A stretch of DNA of 21,484 nucleotides from an uncultured Pseudoxanthomonas sp. (lineage in GTDB: Bacteria; Pseudomonadota; Gammaproteobacteria; Xanthomonadales; Xanthomonadaceae): NCBI GenBank assembly GCA_937975725.1, contig CALJUL010000005.1, forward strand, positions 1 through 21,484, written 5' to 3'. The notes under the pieces were generated by a model. That model saw only the letters and a program-made list of their open reading frames with translations. It ran no database searches and was not told where the DNA came from. The position numbers were made by a program, and so were the translations under genes. How positions within the stretch are numbered: the first letter of the stretch is position 1; each line of letters begins with the position of its first letter. This document shows positions 19,913-21,484 of this stretch, piece after piece.

Positions 19913-20396
19913 GCGCGCGCGCGGCCTGCGCTGGGCAGCCCTCGCCGCCCTCGCCGCCGCCGCGACGGCCTGCACGCCCTCCGGCGGCCGGCCACCGGCC
20001 GCGGCGGATACGCCGGCCGCAGCATCCGGGCACGCGATGCTGCGCACGGAGTTGTATTTCGAACGGGCGGAACTGGCCGGCTGGGAGGATTTCCTGGCCG
20101 GCGAGGTCACGCCGCGCTTCCCCGACGGGCTGACCTGGTTCGACGTCAACGGCCAGTGGCGCGGCCCCAGCGGCGGCCCGGAGAAGATGGCTTCGCGCCT
20201 GCTGATCGTGCTGCACGCCGACAACGCCGGCAACGAACAGGCGTTGCAGGACATCGCCACGCGCTTCCATGCCCGCTTCGGCAGCAATGTGCTGGTCGTG
20301 TCGCAACCGGCCCGCGCGCGCGACGCCGACTGGACCGCGCAGCGCCTGCAAGGCAATCCGCAACTGTCGCCGACGCCGGCCGCGCCGGCGCACTGA
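19902..20396 (+). CDS. DUF3574 lipoprotein b
   Basis: This 164-aa protein has a short arginine-rich N-terminus, a hydrophobic Ala-rich segment and a cysteine at residue 24 (ATAC), consistent with a lipoprotein signal, though the lipobox is not ideal. A DUF3574 domain follows (about 46-140): RTELYF, WEDFLAGEVTPRFPDGLTWFDVNGQW and LLIVLHAD. It is a diverged, shortened relative of lipoprotein a; the stretch between ELYF and the conserved Trp is about 12 residues shorter. Residues 145-164 are a proline/alanine tail. The ATG lies inside the last codons of receptor 2 in another frame (11-nt overlap), so expression is very likely coupled to the receptor. The function of the domain is unknown; a partner or cargo-binding role for the receptor is inference from gene order. 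Confidence 0.88.
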   Translation: MRSERARGLRWAALAALAAAATACTPSGGRPPAAADTPAAASGHAMLRTELYFERAELAGWEDFLAGEVTPRFPDGLTWFDVNGQWRGPSGGPEKMASRLLIVLHADNAGNEQALQDIATRFHARFGSNVLVVSQPARARDADWTAQRLQGNPQLSPTPAAPAH

Positions 20397-20401
20397 AGTC
20401 C

Positions 20402-20422
20402 CGGCCGGCCCGGCGCCGGCCG
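20402..20422. terminator. GC hairpin between convergent DUF3574 b and DUF4166 genes
   Basis: CGGCCGGC (20402-20409) and GCCGGCCG (20415-20422) form a perfect 8-bp stem with a 5-nt loop in the 39-nt convergent gap. No U-tract follows on either strand. Position suggests a bidirectional transcript end, but GC palindromes are easy to find in this composition. Confidence 0.4.
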
Positions 20423-20435
20423 CCTTCGCACGGGA

Positions 20436-20987
20436 TCAATCCACGCAATCGTCCACGGCCAACCAGCCGCGGTAATGCACCAGCGGCCCGGCGAGGGGCA
20501 TGGCGGCCCACACGTCGAAGCAGTAGCGCGCGCCGTCGGCCGATTCGCGCGCACCGACCCCGGCGAACCAGGCCGCCGGCAGCGGCAGGCCGAGCACTCG
20601 CGCCTGCACGACCTGCCAGTGGATCGCGCCTTCAGCGGCCCGCAACCGGAAGCCGAACCGCACCGGCCCCAGCCGCTCGCACAGCAGGTCGCCGTCGCGC
20701 CACAGCCGCGACGGCATCGCGCGCCCGCCGACGTGGCGGGTCCAGCGTTCGCCCTGCGGCCGCGCGTCGATGTCGACGCGCAGCAGGCCCTCGCCGGCCG
20801 GCGGCAGCCGCGTGGCGGCGGCGAGCAGGCGCGAAAGCAGGCCACTGCCGCGCGCCACCTCCACCCTGCCGCGGTACCGGCGCGGGCCCTGCGCAAGGTG
20901 CAGCGCGCGCACCGGCGCCGGCAATGCCGCGAATGCGGGGCCCAGCAATTGCGCGAACAGCGGCGGAGCGGTCAGGGCTGCATCCAT
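20436..20987 (-). CDS. DUF4166 domain protein
   Basis: This 183-aa protein appears to be a single DUF4166 domain, a family of unknown function. It shows the typical order of an N-terminal 'FAQLLGPAFAALPAPVRALH', a 'YRGRVEVARGSGLLSRLL' segment, 'ERWTRHVGGRAMPSRL', 'GPVRFGFRLRA', 'VLGLPLP' and the C-terminal 'LVHYRGWL'. There is no signal peptide and no clear membrane segment. The frame is open upstream to 21062, but ATG 20987 is preferred because it opens the domain. It overlaps the end of pgeF by 16 nt, and no separate Shine-Dalgarno sequence is present, so translation is probably coupled to pgeF. Nothing in the sequence reveals a catalytic site. Confidence 0.8.
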   Translation of the reverse strand: MDAALTAPPLFAQLLGPAFAALPAPVRALHLAQGPRRYRGRVEVARGSGLLSRLLAAATRLPPAGEGLLRVDIDARPQGERWTRHVGGRAMPSRLWRDGDLLCERLGPVRFGFRLRAAEGAIHWQVVQARVLGLPLPAAWFAGVGARESADGARYCFDVWAAMPLAGPLVHYRGWLAVDDCVD

Positions 20988-21484
20988 GCCAGGGTGGCGA
21001 TGCGGCCGCTGCGACCGTCGCGGCGGTGCGAGAAGAAGCGCTGCGGATCGCCGATGGTGCACAGGTCACCGCCATGGATGTCGGCCGGGCGCATGCCCTG
21101 CGCGACCAGGCACCGGCGGGCCAGCGCGGGCAGGTCGGCCAGCCAGTGGCCGGGCCGGGTCGGCGCAAACGCGGCCTCGGCACCCGCGTCCTGCGCGACG
21201 AAGGCCTCGAACACGTCCCGGCCGACTTCGTAGCGCTGCGGCCCCGCCGCCGGCCCGATCCACGCCAGCACGTCCGCCGGCGGTGTGCGCATCGCCGCGA
21301 GCGCGGCCTCCAGCATGCCCTTCGACAGCCCGGGCCAGCCCGCGTGCGCGGCGGCCACTTCGCGGCCGTCGCGGGCGGCGAACACCACCGGCAGGCAATC
21401 GGCGGTCAGGATGGCCAGCACCACGCCGGGCGTGGACGTCACCGCGGCGTCGGCCTCCGGTTCCTCCGCACCGGGAACGGCGGG
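20972..21484 (-). CDS. pgeF: PgeF/YfiH family protein, 5' end outside the window
   Basis: The C-terminal 170 residues of a YfiH/PgeF (multicopper-oxidase-fold, 'laccase domain') protein are present. The frame runs unbroken to the window edge, and the GTG at 21442 is internal because family residues (VPGAEEPEADAAVT) precede it. Visible zinc-site residues are the Cys of TADCLPV and the His of AAHAGWPGL; the first His lies outside the window. The C-terminus shows the conserved GDLCTIGDPQRFFSHRRDGRSGRIATLAWM. In E. coli PgeF prevents wrong amino acids, notably L-Ser, from entering UDP-MurNAc peptides. Mammalian and some bacterial relatives act on purine nucleosides. It overlaps the DUF4166 gene by 16 nt. 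Confidence 0.92.
   Translation of the reverse strand, partial: PAVPGAEEPEADAAVTSTPGVVLAILTADCLPVVFAARDGREVAAAHAGWPGLSKGMLEAALAAMRTPPADVLAWIGPAAGPQRYEVGRDVFEAFVAQDAGAEAAFAPTRPGHWLADLPALARRCLVAQGMRPADIHGGDLCTIGDPQRFFSHRRDGRSGRIATLAWMQP

Noticed and set aside
17413..20133. 906-codon plus-strand frame over receptor 2
   Set aside because: It is an Arg/Pro-rich shadow one frame away from a receptor with signal peptide, plug and barrel motifs.

Overview
The window reads as chromosomal DNA of a high-GC gammaproteobacterium, most likely Xanthomonadaceae/Lysobacteraceae (Lysobacter, Luteimonas, Pseudoxanthomonas or Xanthomonas-like). This rests on the very GC-rich codon use, two large TonB-dependent receptors of the type expanded in this family, palindrome-rich spacers, and housekeeping genes (yheS, ybaL, clpB, pgeF) that resemble their E. 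coli counterparts. The genus cannot be fixed from the sequence alone. No RNA gene, insertion sequence, phage gene or CRISPR array was seen.

Layout. 1-3002 (minus strand): a likely operon of a YheS-type ABC-F ATPase, an FmdB-type zinc-ribbon protein and an exported protein of unknown function. 3003-3202: divergent regulatory region. 3203-5590 (plus): TonB-dependent receptor 1, followed by a clear intrinsic terminator. 5798-7486 (plus): YbaL/Kef-type cation:proton antiporter. 7503-12174 (minus): two tandem paralogous membrane proteins, each with about ten predicted membrane segments, a degenerate GGDEF domain and a complete EAL domain. 12344-14935 (minus): ClpB, with a good sigma-32-like promoter just upstream. 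15093-20396: a divergently arranged group. Leftward run a DUF3574 lipoprotein gene and a 526-aa permease resembling the NCS2/nucleobase superfamily; rightward run TonB-dependent receptor 2 and a second, overlapping DUF3574 lipoprotein gene. 20436-21484 (minus): pgeF, cut by the window edge, overlapping a DUF4166 gene.

The most interesting part is 15093-20396. One 230-bp spacer holding an AT-rich perfect palindrome separates an outer-membrane receptor plus lipoprotein from a lipoprotein plus inner-membrane permease. Together they could form an import route across both membranes for one unknown ligand. This is inference from gene order; DUF3574 has no known function.

Other points of note: an in-frame palindromic element in the linker of the ABC-F ATPase; a 29-bp near-perfect inverted repeat lying directly before the start codon of the permease, which lacks a Shine-Dalgarno sequence; and the tandem EAL proteins, which keep every catalytic residue at family spacing but have lost the diguanylate cyclase signature.
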